Positions 45,999 through 57,874 are shown, counted from the stretch's first letter. The stretch is 64,000 nucleotides of DNA from Strigamia acuminata (GCA_949358305.1 OX442317.1:9550186-9614185), one strand, 5' to 3'. The notes: generated from the sequence alone by a model not told the origin. Program-made: numbers and translations.

Positions 45999-46372
45999 AT
46001 CGTTATTTCCTAGACACTTCCAGCGTGGTGGCGACAACCATAAGACCGGAAGTTAGTTGATGTCACGTGACGTGTTCGGCTATCCCACAATGCAATTTTT
46101 CGTTTTGAATTTCGTCGCTGTGTTTGAATAGCGCTGCGGAATGACAGGTTCGTACGAAAAATCCGGGCGTGGTACATTACAGGTGTGTGATGTGAAGTTT
46201 TGTTTTCGAAAAAAAGACGAAAAAATCAAAAGGTAAATGTATTTACGGAATAACGAGAAGTCGTTGTCGATCTTTGTAATTAATCCGCTTTTGTACGGAG
46301 TTTGTAATAATACGATACCATCTAGTGTTGTTTGTTTGACTCACCTGTGTCCCGTCTTTTTCTCCTATAGAG
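45999..46372. promoter_or_regulatory. Shared RPS6/contactin intergenic promoter region
   Basis: Divergent start codons at 45998 (-) and 46373 (+). ACCGGAAGT (46045-46053) is an ETS-type site, common in housekeeping promoters. An acceptor-like TCCTATAG right before the contactin ATG (46363-46370) and a donor-like AAAAGGTAAATG near 46227-46238 suggest a noncoding contactin 5' exon inside this region. Confidence 0.6.
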
Positions 46373-49300
46373 ATGGTTGCCAAGTGCCTTTATAGTTTGA
46401 ATGTTTTGTTTTTAACAATTTTACAAGGTAATATTGCCATTTCCATGCCTATTTTTAAATTAAAATCTTTTTTAGGATTTTGATTTTAATTTTTAAATTT
46501 TTTTTTTGATTTTTTTAAAAAAAAATTTTAAAATTTAGTTTTGAGTGAAAATGATTGTCCCACTGGTTGGGTGAGTTACACGACATCTTGCTATAAATTC
46601 ATCAGATCTACACCATTCCCGAGACAACAAGCCTTGTATGCATGTTTGGTAAGCCAAAATTTTTAATTTTAATTAAAAAAAAAATATTTTTTTCAGTACT
46701 TTTTACAAATTTTTTATTTTTTTTATTTTAGAATTACAACGCACATTTGCTAAATGTAAACACAATGGAAGAACATTCCTTTATCATTGATTGGTTGCAC
46801 CAAAATGACCCACAACACAAGACGTGGTACACGAGCGGCGTTGACACCGGGATGAATTCCTGGAAGTGGACGGGAGATGACACACTCATCTCCAACTTGG
46901 ATCAGGCATTTTTACCTGGCCAGGAATTAGAAGTGGAAAGAAAGATCATCGCTTACAAGTAAGAAAGGAGAGGAATCCAATTTAGTAAATGAGAATGGGT
47001 TGTGTCATTTATAATTAAACCGACGACACACCCAAATTTTCATTGATTATGGGAGCTTAAACTGCTTTCTGCTTATTCCAGTTACTCAACTTACGCAAAC
47101 AGATGGGGATTCCTTAAAGTGTTTGGATCGGAAGAATTGCCATTTATTTGTGAGATTCATAAAGAAATGCTTCATTTGATTATCATCAACGAGAGAGGTT
47201 CAGGTAAATATCATCGATAGCTTACTGTAAACCCATAGGGTTTCTTTTTCCCGGGGTTTTTTATTTCCGGTTCCTGGTACCAAAAATTTTGCTCCTCCCG
47301 CGAAATCGGTAATCTTGGTGCCATAATTATTATCGATGTTTTTGATTGATTCGTGATTGATTTTCCATCGTTGTAGATTTATTTTGATTAATTTTTCACC
47401 TTTATAGATTTATTTTGATTGATTTTCCATCGTTGTAGATTTATTTTGATTGATTTTTCACCTTTATAGATTTATTTTGATTAACTTTCCATCATTTTAG
47501 ATTTCTTTTGATGGCTGTTCACCATTTTAGATGTATTTAGATGTAATTTTTCGGCCTGTTCACCATTTTAGACGTATTTAGATGTAATTTTTCGGCCTGT
47601 TCACCATTCTAGACGTATTTAGATGTAATTTTTCGGCCTGTTCACCATTCTAGACGTATTTAGATGTAATTTTTCGGCCTGTTCACCATTTTAGACGTAT
47701 TTAGATGTAATTTTTTGGCCTGTTCATCAAGATAGAGGGTGTAGGCTTCGTCTGTCTCCCTTTGCGATATTGTAGTTGGAAAACTAGCCCCAACCTTGGT
47801 CATAACTTACCTTTCTTTCGTTCCCTAGATTACGGGATGATTGTTCGAGACAAACGAAAAATTCCACGCGCTCCGAAAATTGTGCAAGAGCCTTTTACGA
47901 CTATCTTCGACACCTCCGGGCGGACGGAATCGAACGACGCATCGATAAGGTTTAACTCGACCGCGCTAAGCGTCAAAAATACAAAATGTAAACACAAGTT
48001 AACTCGGAATTTAGATGCGTTGCCGATGGATATCCGCATCCCCGTTACGAGTGGTTTAAAGAAGAATACGAAAACAATTTGCTGAAGTTGGTTCCAATGG
48101 ATCCCATGCAAGACACGCGCTTATCGGTAACGGACGGCGAATTGACCATTCACAAACCGGATCAGATTCAGGACAGAGGAAAATACCACTGCAGAGCCAG
48201 CAACGAGTTTGGAACTGTCGTTAGCCAGAGTGTTCAACTGGGATTCGGATGTAAGTTCAACAAAACACGCTCAAAAAGTTTTCTCACGCGTCTTTCTGTT
48301 CTTTTAGTTATAAACCAGTTCAACATCAAACGCAGTAAAGAGCAAGGCAAAGAAAACTGGGGAAAGGCAATTTACTGCGATCCCCCTCAACATTTTCCAG
48401 GTGAGCAAACAATCCGAGTTGTTTGGCAAACAACCATTTATTGCTGCACTAATTCAACTAAGTTCAGCACTACGAGGAAATTAGCAAAAATAGTGGCGAA
48501 TATATTTCGTTTTTGTGCTGAAAACGTTGAAATGGGTGCACCAGTAATTTCTAGCGTAAAGGGACGACTACATCTTACGTACTACTTACATTTTTAGCCG
48601 TTCATTACTACTGGGCTCGCGATTACTTCCCGAACTTAGTCGACGAGGACAAGAGAACTTTTGTCTCTCAAGATGGAAACCTCTACTTCTCGAGCTTGGA
48701 GAACATCGACAAAGGTTACTATTCGTGCAACGTTCAAACCGTGGGCTTCGCTTCGACCACCGGACGTACCGGACCTTTTTTTCAACTCGAAGTTCTATCG
48801 CATCGTAGGTTTATCGAATTAAATTAAATAAAATCCCCAAACGTATTTCTTCTATCTATCCACACAGCTAGCAGCCAGCAGCTGCAATTTCCAAACAATT
48901 TCCCCAAAGCGTATCCCGACGCTCCGATTGCCGGTCAAGATGTCAGATTAGAATGTGTTGCTTTCGGATAGTGAGTATAAATTCGAAACATTGACGAATT
49001 TGTGGCGTAAACTCGGTGTTTCAGTCCAGTGCCTTCTTACAATTGGACGCGGAAGGGATTTTACAACGAACTACCGAAGAATGCCTTAACCACGAGTTAC
49101 AACAGAGTTCTTATTCTGCCCAGAGTTTCCATCGAAGACATGGGCGACTACGTGTGCACCGCGAGCAACGGGAAAAATTCCGTTACCAAAGCCGTTACGC
49201 TTTCCATCCAGGGTAGATTTTTTGAATCGCAATGAGAAATCGTTTTAATCGATTCTTTTCAGCGAAACCGGTGTTCACAATCCCGTTGGAAGACATGCAC

Positions 49301-52300
49301 ATGGACCGGGGCGCCACTTTAAGCTGGCTTTGCGAGGCATTCGGAATCCCCGACGTCACTTACGAATGGCTGAAAAACGGCGAACTTCTCACGTTCAACG
49401 CGATTCCCGGGGAAGATCGGGAACGGATAATAGTGCGGAACAACGTCCTGACGATCCACCAGCTGAATCCGCTGCGCGATCCGGGCGTGTTTCAATGTCG
49501 AGCTACGAACCAGTTGGGCTCCACTTATTCCACCGGCCAACTCCGGGTTTTGAGTGCGGAAAAGAATTAAATGAAGCGTTGGCGCGAGTAAACTAACGAG
49601 GGAATTGTTTTGCAGCTTTGAAGCCGTCGTTCTTGAAGTACCCGCTCGAGTCGGAAACGTACGCCGTCGAAAACGGAAATGCGACCATCGCGTGCAGACC
49701 GGAAGGTGCGCCCACGCCTCGCTTCTTTTGGCGCAAGGACGGACAAGCCATCATTTCGGATCAGAGGCGCAGGATTCTGCCCAACGGATATCTTATCATC
49801 CATCCGGTCAACTACGGAGATGCGGGAATGTACACTTGCCTCGCCGAAAACACGGAAGGCAGAGACCAGAGTCAAGGAAGACTCGTCGTTTTGCGTACGT
49901 TGATCGCAATTTCGTGCAAACTCAAGTTTTAACGATTATTAATGTTACAAATGCTTTTTTAGGATCACCTCAATTTATTCAGTTGCCACAAAAGGAGAAC
50001 TTTGTTTACAAAAATGGAACAATGTCGCTTCAGTGTGAAGCTACATCTGATCAGGGCCTCGATTTGGCGTATGCCTGGTATCTCAACGGAATCAAAATAG
50101 AACCAAAAACATATCCGCATTATAGTCTGGTAAATATCTCCATTCACCGTAGATACCGTACTCTAATTGAGGTGCATGACTCCGATTCAACGTGCGTTTA
50201 AAACGACTGTATTTAACATTTAAATTGACCAAAAGAACTAAGTTCAATATTTAAAATGACCAAAACAATTAAGTTCAATATTTAAAATGACCAAAACAAT
50301 TAAGTTCAATATTTAAAATGACCAAAACAATTAAGTTCAATATTTAAAATGACCAAAACAATTAAGTTCAATATTTAAAATGACCAAAACAATTAAGTTC
50401 AATATTTAAAATGACCAAAACAATTAAGTTCAATATTTAAAATGACCAAAACAATTAAGTTCAATATTTAAAATGACCAAAACAATTAAGTTCAATATTT
50501 AAAATGACCAAATTGACTAAAATAAGTGTCTAAAATGGTTAAGAACACTAAAATAAGTTTCTAAATTGGTTAAGAACATTAAAATAAGTTTCTAAATTGG
50601 TTAACAACACTAAAATAAGTTTCTAAATTGGTTAAGAACATTAAAATAAGTTTCTAAATTGGTTAAGAACACTAAAATAAATATTCAAATTGACCAACCC
50701 GATTGAATTCAATACTTAAATTGCCAGGAAAATGTTTATTACGGTATATTAGAGTATTTACGGTATAAAGTATTCTTTCATCAATATTTTTCAGGGTTGG
50801 CATCCGGGCATAATCCATTTGCACAACATGACCATGGCTGAAAGCGGCATCTACGAGTGCTTAGCAAAGACACCAGTTAGCTCCGTCAAAAGTTTCGCGT
50901 CGGTCGAAGTGCACAGCCCGCCCGGTCCAGTCGGTGGAGTCAAAGTGCTAGAAATAGACAACAAAGACATCATGCTGGCGTGGAGCGACGGAGCCACCAA
51001 CGGACGCGCTATCGAAAACTACATGATAGAAGGCCGCACTCAGTGGCACCCGGAATGGATGCTCATAGCCGATCGTGAGAATTCTCGACTCGTTAACCCG
51101 TTAACACCACTAACCCTAAATGCCATTCTGTTCCCTTCAAGGTGTTCTCGCCGCGCCGTCCACGCACAACAGGAAACAAGCTCGAATCAACGGTCATCTG
51201 TTGAGTCCTTGGTGCAAATACGAATTCAGGGTGTCCGCGAGAAATTGGTTCGGACTGGGTGATCCCAGCGAGCCGTCGCCCATTTATAACACGGATACCG
51301 ACAGGCCGCTCAAGTTTCCCTTTAACGTCGGCGGCGGTGGCGGCAAAGTGGGTGATTTGACCATCACCTGGGACGTAAGTACAAACACGAACCGAGGATA
51401 ACATGGATAACACGGAATGCTTGTGACTAAACACCGTTATGATGTTTAGACGCTGTTACCGCAAGACCAGAATGCACCGGGCGTTTGGTACAAGGTGTTT
51501 TTCAAGGAGGCCGACTCCAATCGCGATTTCAGATTCGAGGAATTGAGGTACAGGGGCAACATCGGTTTGCACGTGGTACGTGTCGGCATTAAGAACTTCT
51601 ACAGCTTGTACAAAGTCAAAGTACAGGCGTTTAACGACCGAGGCGCGGGTCCCATCAGCCCCGAAGTGGAAATCTTTTCGGCCGAAGACCGTAGGCGTTG
51701 CGCAATCTAACCATTTTCATCTTAATTTATTTACGTCTTTTCTTCGCAGTTCCTCTCGCTGTGCCCGTGCAAATAGCCGCCTGGCCGCACAATTCGACGG
51801 CTTTGAATGTGTCCTGGCTTCCGGTGGACACGTCGAGAGAATCGATTCGAGGAAAACTTATTGGCTTCAGAGTGAGTTAGAGCGGGGCTGGCTCGGATGT
51901 TTTTTTCGGGCAGATTTCTAAGAAAATTCGACAGAAATTATTTTTCTTGCGAAAATTTTGGGGCCCCACTAATAACCTTTTGCCGAGGCTTCGCAAAACT
52001 TGCGGCTGAATAAGAGAGAATGGTGATAATATATTCCTTTTGCAGATTAAGTACTGGCTGGCCTCGCAGTCACCGCTTACATCCACTTACTATTTGAGCC
52101 GCAACACTTCCAATTGGGCTCTCATTGTGGGCTTGAACCCGAACACCCACTATTCCGTAGCCGTGAGTTGTTACAACGGCGCCGGAGCAGGTGCAGAAAG
52201 TGAATTTTTCAGCGAACTTACATTCAAATCGGGTAAGAAATTCTGCTTATTATTTTTCGAACGCACGATTGTGAGCTTCAACGATTGTCTAATTACTCGT

Positions 52301-52806
52301 TTCAGCACCGATCAAGCCTCCGACGAGCGTCATAGTTAAACCCACCAGTCCGACTAAAATAAGAGTAACGTGGCGATACTCCGCTCTGTCTTCGATGGAA
52401 GAATCGCTGTTGGGTTTCAAAATAAGATATTGGGAAGCGGACCAGGACTTCAGTACTTACACGGACGTTGTGGTCGATCTCGGCCTGGGCGGAACGGAAC
52501 TCGAAGGCGAAGTTTCCGGCCTGGTTCCAGGAGTCATGTACAAATTGCGTGTTTTGGGCTACAGTCAGGGCGGGGATGGACGGATGTCGAGTCCCAGTTG
52601 GCTGTTTCAAATTGGTAAGTTACGCGACACCTCATCCACTTATTTTTATGCTGTTTCATCAATTTTCCTTTTGTTTTTTTTCCTGCGCAGGTGGTTCGGC
52701 TCCCGGTCAAGTTCACGCTTATTCTGGAGTCGATGGTGTTGTTGGATTCTCCATGTGGATCCTGTTAGGTTTAATCTTCTTGGTCGTTAGGTTGTACATT
52801 CTGTGA
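46373..52806 (+). CDS. Cont: Contactin (CTLD-Ig6-FN4, GPI-anchored)
   Basis: Twenty coding exons: 46373-46427, 46539-46648, 46732-46958, 47082-47203, 47829-47949, 48015-48250, 48308-48400, 48598-48804, 48868-48970, 49025-49212, 49263-49553, 49616-49894, 49963-50129, 50795-51074, 51142-51374, 51450-51690, 51750-51871, 52046-52232, 52306-52614, 52691-52806; 3687 nt, 1228 aa, in frame throughout. Signal peptide 1-19; lectin-like domain about 22-165 (NDCPTGW...SCYKF...FICE); six Ig domains about 180-770 (for example RCVADGYPHPRYEWFK, DMGDYVCTASN, DAGMYTCLAEN); four fibronectin III domains about 775-1190; a hydrophobic end after GGSAPG...SGVDG consistent with GPI attachment. Neural and septate-junction adhesion molecule. 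The N-terminal lectin-like domain is the arthropod-type arrangement, absent from vertebrate contactins. The exon 5 donor at 47949 was chosen because it alone restores the Ig B-strand Cys. Confidence 0.95.
47370..47735. repeat. 31-bp and 41-bp tandem repeats in contactin intron 4
   Basis: First a 31-bp unit (GATTTATTTTGATTGATTTT..., starts 47376, 47407, 47438), then a 41-bp unit (GTATTTAGATGTAATTTTTC plus GGCCTGTTCACCATTTTAGA..., CGGCCTG at 47552 and 47593), about five copies. Confidence 0.9.
50222..50690. repeat. Two adjacent 31-bp minisatellites in contactin intron 13
   Basis: Unit A: AAGTTCAATATTTAAAATGA plus CCAAAACAATT, starts 50240, 50271, about ten copies. Unit B: TAAAATAAGTTTCTAAATTG plus GTTAAGAACAT, starts 50549, 50580, 50611, 50642. 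Sequences differ but both periods are exactly 31 bp. Confidence 0.95.
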
Positions 52807-53254
52807 TTATTGTCCACATCATCACTTAAAAGATTAAGTGCCTTGAATCTCGCACCGCAGTTTCATCTTATTTTTTTTAAAATGAGTAGTTTTTTATTTC
52901 GTATTTTTGGGTACTTTTTGTTGTTGACGAAACATTTCTTTCTTCAAAGTTAGTTACCAACATATTTTGTACAGTTTTACACAGAATAAATTTTATAAAT
53001 ATTGATTGGCTTTGCAATTATTTCGTTTAGAAGAATAAAGTTGGGAAAGATTTATAAAAAAATTTGTCAAAAGTTATCTCAATGTTCCTTCTGAAGGCGC
53101 TTCTGAAACTGCTCCGTCATTTTAATTATAAAACTTCATTATCATTATAATAAATGTTGAATAAAATATGTTCATCGAAATTTTCACACACATAATAATG
53201 TACTCCGTCCCGTCTGCCCCCGTCCTACTGCGACCCTGGTCGGTCCCAATTTTA

Positions 53255-53475
53255 AAAGTTGGTAAAAATCGATTTCAGAATTGATAAAAAAATCGATTTC
53301 AAAATTAATACAAAAATCGATTTCAAAATTGATAAAAAAAATCGATTTCAAAAATTATACAAAAATCGATTTCAAAATTGATAAAAAAAAATCGATTTCA
53401 AAAATTATTTAAAAAATCGATTTCAAATTTAATACAAATAGATCGGTTCAAAAACATAAAAATCGATTAAAAGTC
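53255..53475. repeat. AT-rich ~24-bp tandem repeat
   Basis: Units of the form AAAAATCGATTTCAAAATTGATA, about eight degenerate copies, between the convergent contactin and GTPase genes. Confidence 0.9.
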
Positions 53476-53547
53476 GATTCCCACTCCTCAAGTCAGAATT
53501 TGATGAGTTCACTGCTGGATTTATCGAAAATCAAGCAATTCAAATGT

Positions 53548-54939
53548 TCACTTGAAAATTTTCGTCACAGACTCAACAAACCTCTTTCCAAATCGGTCAA
53601 GAGCCCTCAACCAACCAGGTTTATCATCATCATCATCATCTCGATTCCTCACGAAATCTGCAAAAAATTCATCGCCCCCCGCAAAAATCATCTCCATCAT
53701 CTCCTTTTCCTTGACAACCTCCTGAATCCTCGCCGGCAAAACATGATCCATCAACTTATCCAAATATTTCTCCGAATCCCCATCCCCCCCCATCTTCCTC
53801 GCACCGAAAAAAGCCTCGACGGCCTTCGCTGTCGCCAGATCCAACACTCTCTGGAAATCGTCGGCGCCGATCGGCAACACCGTGTTCGCGTTGAATTCAC
53901 GGATAAACGAGTCGAATTCTTCGAGCGCGAGCTCCATGGCCGCCCTGTTGTGCATGTCCACCGTCAGGTCGTACAGTTGATCCACTCGTGGCATTTCCAC
54001 GCTGGTCAAACAGGCGAAATACTCGCTCAAATAAGTGTTCATTCGCTCCCCGGTCAGCGCACGTTTCGTCCCGTTTTCCAAACAGATCGACTTCGCTTCG
54101 ATTTTCGCATCGCTCGTCACATCCGCGACGAATGCGTTCATTTCGCGGAGAAAATCTGCATCCAAGCTGCGGATTTCGCCCCGGAATTCCGGGTTTTTCC
54201 ACACGACGTCGCCCGGATGTGGCATGAGGAAACACTCGAGTTGTTTGAAATTCCCGCGCAATGTTTCTCGGACTCGCCGCAAGTCGGCACTCTGCTTATC
54301 ACCAGTGGCTAAAAATTTGCTTAAATAGTCGTTACCGCCTTCGTAGCCCCACGCGTGATCGCAAACGTGTTCCCAGTCCCGAACGAGAAATAGTAGCTTC
54401 TCGAACGGTATTTCGGTTTCGTTTTCCGCGGCGATTTTCCCGTACTCGGTGAACAAATTCAAATCTTGCAAATTATTATTTTGTAAATCCTTTTTCAAAT
54501 TAAATATCATCACCGACGAAACCATGGCAGTCAGCGCAAATATCCTCGTCGTGTCGTCCAGTGTTTGTTCCTTATCGAAAGCTCCTTGCGTGTCCATCAA
54601 GAACAGCGCGACTCGGCCGCCATCTTTGTCCGCCATCATCAACGGCTCCGACCACAGCCAAATTCCGGTCGTGTCTCGCTCGGCGCCGCACATCCAATGA
54701 AATCCTTCCAACTCCTCGTCGACGTCGACTCGAAGCCAGTTGTCGCGACGATCGTGTCGAAAATATCGAAGGAAAAGGTTGAGTAGAAACGACTTGCCTT
54801 TCCGGAAGTCTCCCGCCACACTCAAAATGGCGACCGGTATATTTTTCACATCGGCACGAGTGAATATTTCATTTAAAAGAATTGAATCCAGCATTAAACG
54901 ACCGGTTTGGTCGGAAGCCACGATCTGCACGGCAGTCAT
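53548..54939 (-). CDS. Atlastin/GBP-like large GTPase, soluble, intronless
   Basis: Single exon, 463 aa, ATG at 54939. GTPase motifs: P-loop GDFRKGKS (43-50), RDTTGIWLW (88-96), DTQG (116-119) and the atlastin-type guanine-specificity RD in LVRDWE (187-188). Residues ~310-400 are helical, as in the middle bundle of atlastins. The C-terminus ends in an acidic run (DDDDDD) and a basic helix (LDRFGKRFVESVTKIFK), with no pair of membrane segments. Atlastins normally sit in the ER and fuse membranes; without the anchors this protein should be soluble or peripherally bound. The lack of introns amid multi-intron neighbours suggests origin by retroposition. A related truncated gene lies 700 bp away. 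Confidence 0.9.
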   Translation of the reverse strand: MTAVQIVASDQTGRLMLDSILLNEIFTRADVKNIPVAILSVAGDFRKGKSFLLNLFLRYFRHDRRDNWLRVDVDEELEGFHWMCGAERDTTGIWLWSEPLMMADKDGGRVALFLMDTQGAFDKEQTLDDTTRIFALTAMVSSVMIFNLKKDLQNNNLQDLNLFTEYGKIAAENETEIPFEKLLFLVRDWEHVCDHAWGYEGGNDYLSKFLATGDKQSADLRRVRETLRGNFKQLECFLMPHPGDVVWKNPEFRGEIRSLDADFLREMNAFVADVTSDAKIEAKSICLENGTKRALTGERMNTYLSEYFACLTSVEMPRVDQLYDLTVDMHNRAAMELALEEFDSFIREFNANTVLPIGADDFQRVLDLATAKAVEAFFGARKMGGDGDSEKYLDKLMDHVLPARIQEVVKEKEMMEMIFAGGDEFFADFVRNRDDDDDDKPGWLRALDRFGKRFVESVTKIFK

Positions 54940-55260
54940 TCTAGAGTTAGATAATAGAAAAAACTCAACGCGAACTTGTTAAACTTTCGCTTCTGCGTGC
55001 GCCATCTAGTGCCGCCAAACACAAACAAAAAAAATTCATACGCGATGTTAGCTTTGCATTGCAGCTTATTTATTTATTTATTTATTTATTTTGACCGATT
55101 TTCGTACAATTTTGTAAAGTTGAAGACATAACAATATAAATGTTTGATATATAAATAACATTTTCGTACTTTATTGTAACAAAATGGATAATTTTTAGAA
55201 GAAACGAAGACATACATAACAAAGATGGCGTTGTTGCGAGTAAAAGTTACAAACAAACAA

Positions 55261-55537
55261 TGGGTGCGTTGAATTGACGAAGGAAAAGTAACTTTTCCTT
55301 TTAAAAAAGTGATTTTTGAAAGCACGCACCCATTTGACAAAAGGCGAAGCGTGCGCATTGGTCGCTTTCGTTGCTCGTCTCATACGTCATTTGCGCATGC
55401 ACGTCATTAGAATTGAAAGTGAGGAAAATATTCCTAAACTCACTTGATTTAATTATGACTTGTGTAGCGTCACTTCCGCTTTCTAAAGAAAAGCGAAGCA
55501 ACGAAAGTGACTTTCCTTCAAGAATTGAACGCACCTA
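55261..55537. mobile_element. TAGGTGCG-type MITE between the GTPase genes
   Basis: Ends GGGTGCGTTGAATTGACGAA and TTCAAGAATTGAACGCACCTA are inverted copies; internal GAAGCGAAAGT-type inverted segments. Same terminal motif as the CTL-intron elements. Confidence 0.75.
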
Positions 55538-55636
55538 ATAAATGGATAGACATTTGGTTACATATTTCACTCGTATTTAAATCCAACACAGGAAGTCGTG
55601 TCGAATCGCGGCCATATTGATCTTTATCTAGTTTAT

Positions 55637-56494
55637 CTACTGCAACAGCGCTGCAAAATAATCGTTAAAGCGCTTCAACAAATCCTGGCCGGTTCCCAGC
55701 ACCGTATTGACCTCGATTTCGTTCACGACGCCCGGAATCAACTTGTCGAGACAACTGACAAAATCCTTATCGATCCGACTAACTTGTCCGACGAAATCGT
55801 CGTTGGCGACCCCATCTCCGACGTAAGGCATGAGAAAACAGCTGAGTTGCTTGAAATGCTGACCCAGCGCGTTATGCAGTTCGTGGTTCTCGCGCACCGC
55901 TTCCAAATACTCGTTCCCGCCACCGAATCCGAACGAGTGCGCGTGCGCGTGTCCCCAGTCCCGGATGAGGAATATGAGTTTCTGAACTGGGTTTTCATTT
56001 TCCAGCGCATTTAAGCCGCGCTCGGTCGCGGCGTGGAAAACCTCGATGTCACTTTGTTTCAACCCGTGTCTCGAATTGTACAATGTCACCGTCGACAACA
56101 CCGTGCTCAACGCGACGACATTTTCCTTCTCGGTGATTCCTTGCGTGTCCATTAAAAGCACCGCGATCTGTCCGCCATCTTGGGCGGCCATTTTGAGCGG
56201 CTCCGACCACAGCCAAATCCCGGTGGTGACGACCTCGGAGCCTTTGCTCCAGTCGAATCCTTGCAGGCTCTCGTCCTGGTCGTTTTGCAGCCAGTCGGCA
56301 TCGCGATTGAGTCGGAAATAGCGGAGAAAGAAGTTGAGGAGAAACGACTTTCCCTTGCGGGCGGGTCCCGCCACACTCACCACTGCGACGCGCTCGTTTT
56401 TCACGTCTTCGCGGCCTAGGATTGATTCCAGCAGTTGGAGGTTTAATTTGTGGCTACCGTCCTTCTGGACCGTCACAATTTGCTGAGCGGACAT
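55637..56494 (-). CDS. Truncated atlastin/GBP-like GTPase, intronless
   Basis: Single exon, 285 aa, ATG at 56494. Motifs: GPARKGKS (43-50), VTTGIWLW (89-96), DTQG (116-119), LIRDWG (176-181). It aligns with the 53548-54939 protein from residue 1 to about residue 290, then stops (NDYFAALLQ) where that protein enters its helical region. So it has a whole GTPase domain but no middle bundle, membrane anchor or tail. All key GTP-binding residues are intact, so it may be functional as a stand-alone G domain, or it may be a young pseudogene. No spliced continuation was found before 55.0 kb. Confidence 0.85.
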   Translation of the reverse strand: MSAQQIVTVQKDGSHKLNLQLLESILGREDVKNERVAVVSVAGPARKGKSFLLNFFLRYFRLNRDADWLQNDQDESLQGFDWSKGSEVVTTGIWLWSEPLKMAAQDGGQIAVLLMDTQGITEKENVVALSTVLSTVTLYNSRHGLKQSDIEVFHAATERGLNALENENPVQKLIFLIRDWGHAHAHSFGFGGGNEYLEAVRENHELHNALGQHFKQLSCFLMPYVGDGVANDDFVGQVSRIDKDFVSCLDKLIPGVVNEIEVNTVLGTGQDLLKRFNDYFAALLQ

Positions 56495-56639
56495 GGTTCT
56501 GTGGCGTTGGCACGAGCTGATAACTGCGCATTTGTTAATCGAGGAGCGGATGCGGCTTCATCGCTTCGCTCGGTGCTTTGCAGTGAAGCCGAGCGCAGTG
56601 CAGTCTATGGAGGCGCAGGGGGCCAACTCGCATAATTTC

Positions 56640-57183
56640 TCGGAAAATTGAATAAACATTAGAAAGTAAATATAAATAGATATTTAAATACGAATTAAAT
56701 TTCTTATCTTTTGTTTTACTACTATTTAAGTTTCTTGGGTTTTGTTCTTTTTTTAATTTTATTGTTTTCGGGTTTTTTAAATTTTTTTTCGAATTATTTC
56801 AATTTTTTCGAATTTTTACGACTTTCTGCGCAGACGTCGTAAATTTCTGAAATAAAGTACAATTTTGAATGATCGTGGTGTTTGTGTTTATTTCTGTTTT
56901 TGTTTTCGTTTCCGTTGCAATTTGCACGTTCAGCCTCAATTAACTGTGCCATAAATTCTGATTTAACGCGTGGTCATTAGTCCACATCGCCCGTGAATTG
57001 ATGAGCAAAAGCTGTTACAATTTCTCTAGTTATCTTTGCCAGATGTTGCGTCTGAGTATACTCAATCAAGATACGCTATCTTAACACCAACTTAAGCTCG
57101 AACACTGCCCGTTTGACTGTTTCTGTCTCCTCGTGACAGTTTGTTGCATTTTGCGAATAAAAATTTCACAAATTCCCATACGT
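56640..57183. other. Intergenic, no gene seen
   Basis: T-rich then mixed sequence between the truncated GTPase and the promoter of the orphan gene. No supported ORF. Confidence 0.5.
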
Positions 57184-57260
57184 TACGTCACGACGTTACC
57201 ACGTTATAGAAAATGCCCAGCAACCAATCAGATGCCGAGACCTTTTCTGACGTATATAAG
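57183..57260 (+). promoter_or_regulatory. CRE/CCAAT/TATA promoter of orphan gene
   Basis: TTACGTCACG (57183-57192, CRE-like), CCAAT (57224-57228) and TATATAAG (57253-57260) are spaced as in a textbook RNA polymerase II promoter. Initiation about 30 bp after the TATA box would leave a 5' UTR of about 30 nt before the ATG at 57317. Confidence 0.7.
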
Positions 57261-57316
57261 CATGTATTTGAATTGGAATAAGCAGTCGTTACATTTCCTA
57301 ACGTCGATAACACTTA

Positions 57317-57874
57317 ATGGATATAAGCATACAATCGCATTTCCAGAAGTTTCTTGCCGAAATAGTACCGGCGGAATTGATTTCCTCATTTAATAGCGTC
57401 GAATTGCCACCGGACGTGACGCTTTCGTCCAGGATGACTCCGAGACCAACTGCAGGAGCCGAGCTTGCTTATAAATACAGGTTGTATCAAAACAGAAAGG
57501 AAAAGTGGCTAATTCATTTTACTAATTTTTTTAAAACAGGAGGCGAATACCTAGATGTCGCGACTGGTGACGTAATAGTGGACATTGCGCAGTTAGAATT
57601 TGAAATCGATGTTCAGAAGAACCATTTGTTTCACCATTCCGAATTATCCACTGCGGTGAATCGAGTATTGGCATCCGAGAAGACAAATTCTCAATTATTT
57701 TCTGCGGTGAATGTAGCGTGTGACACCATCGGTTCGTTCCAGAACGCGACAACAGAGGCGCAATTATTTGCTGCGATGGAAGAAGCGTCGACGAAACGAA
57801 AAGCGACAGCATGCACTGAATACAAACCGGATACAAAAAAACTGCGCACTCGGGAATTCATACTCAATTTATAA
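57317..57874 (+). CDS. Orphan intronless gene, 185 aa
   Basis: ATG at 57317 follows a well-placed TATA box, and AATAAA signals lie downstream (about 58018). The 185-aa product has no signal peptide or membrane segment. It is mostly helical in character, with Phe/Leu-rich stretches (IQSHFQKFLAEIVPAELISS), a repeated-looking S-LF-AV / A-LFAAM pattern at residues ~130-160, and a basic C-terminal third (KRKATACTEYKPDTKKLR) that could act as a nuclear signal. I recognise no family. Single-exon structure, a strong core promoter and compact UTRs are unusual beside the multi-exon neighbours and are compatible with a stress- or stage-induced gene or one acquired from a mobile source. Confidence 0.6.
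   Translation: MDISIQSHFQKFLAEIVPAELISSFNSVELPPDVTLSSRMTPRPTAGAELAYKYRLYQNRKEKWLIHFTNFFKTGGEYLDVATGDVIVDIAQLEFEIDVQKNHLFHHSELSTAVNRVLASEKTNSQLFSAVNVACDTIGSFQNATTEAQLFAAMEEASTKRKATACTEYKPDTKKLRTREFILNL

Noticed and set aside
47762-48085. Read-through ORF across contactin exons 5 and 6
   Set aside because: Uses a 65-bp intron as coding sequence and loses the Ig Cys; splicing at 47949/48015 restores the RCVADGYP strand.
53500-54312. 270-aa plus-strand ORF
   Set aside because: Antisense shadow of the atlastin-like GTPase, whose motifs are clear on the minus strand.
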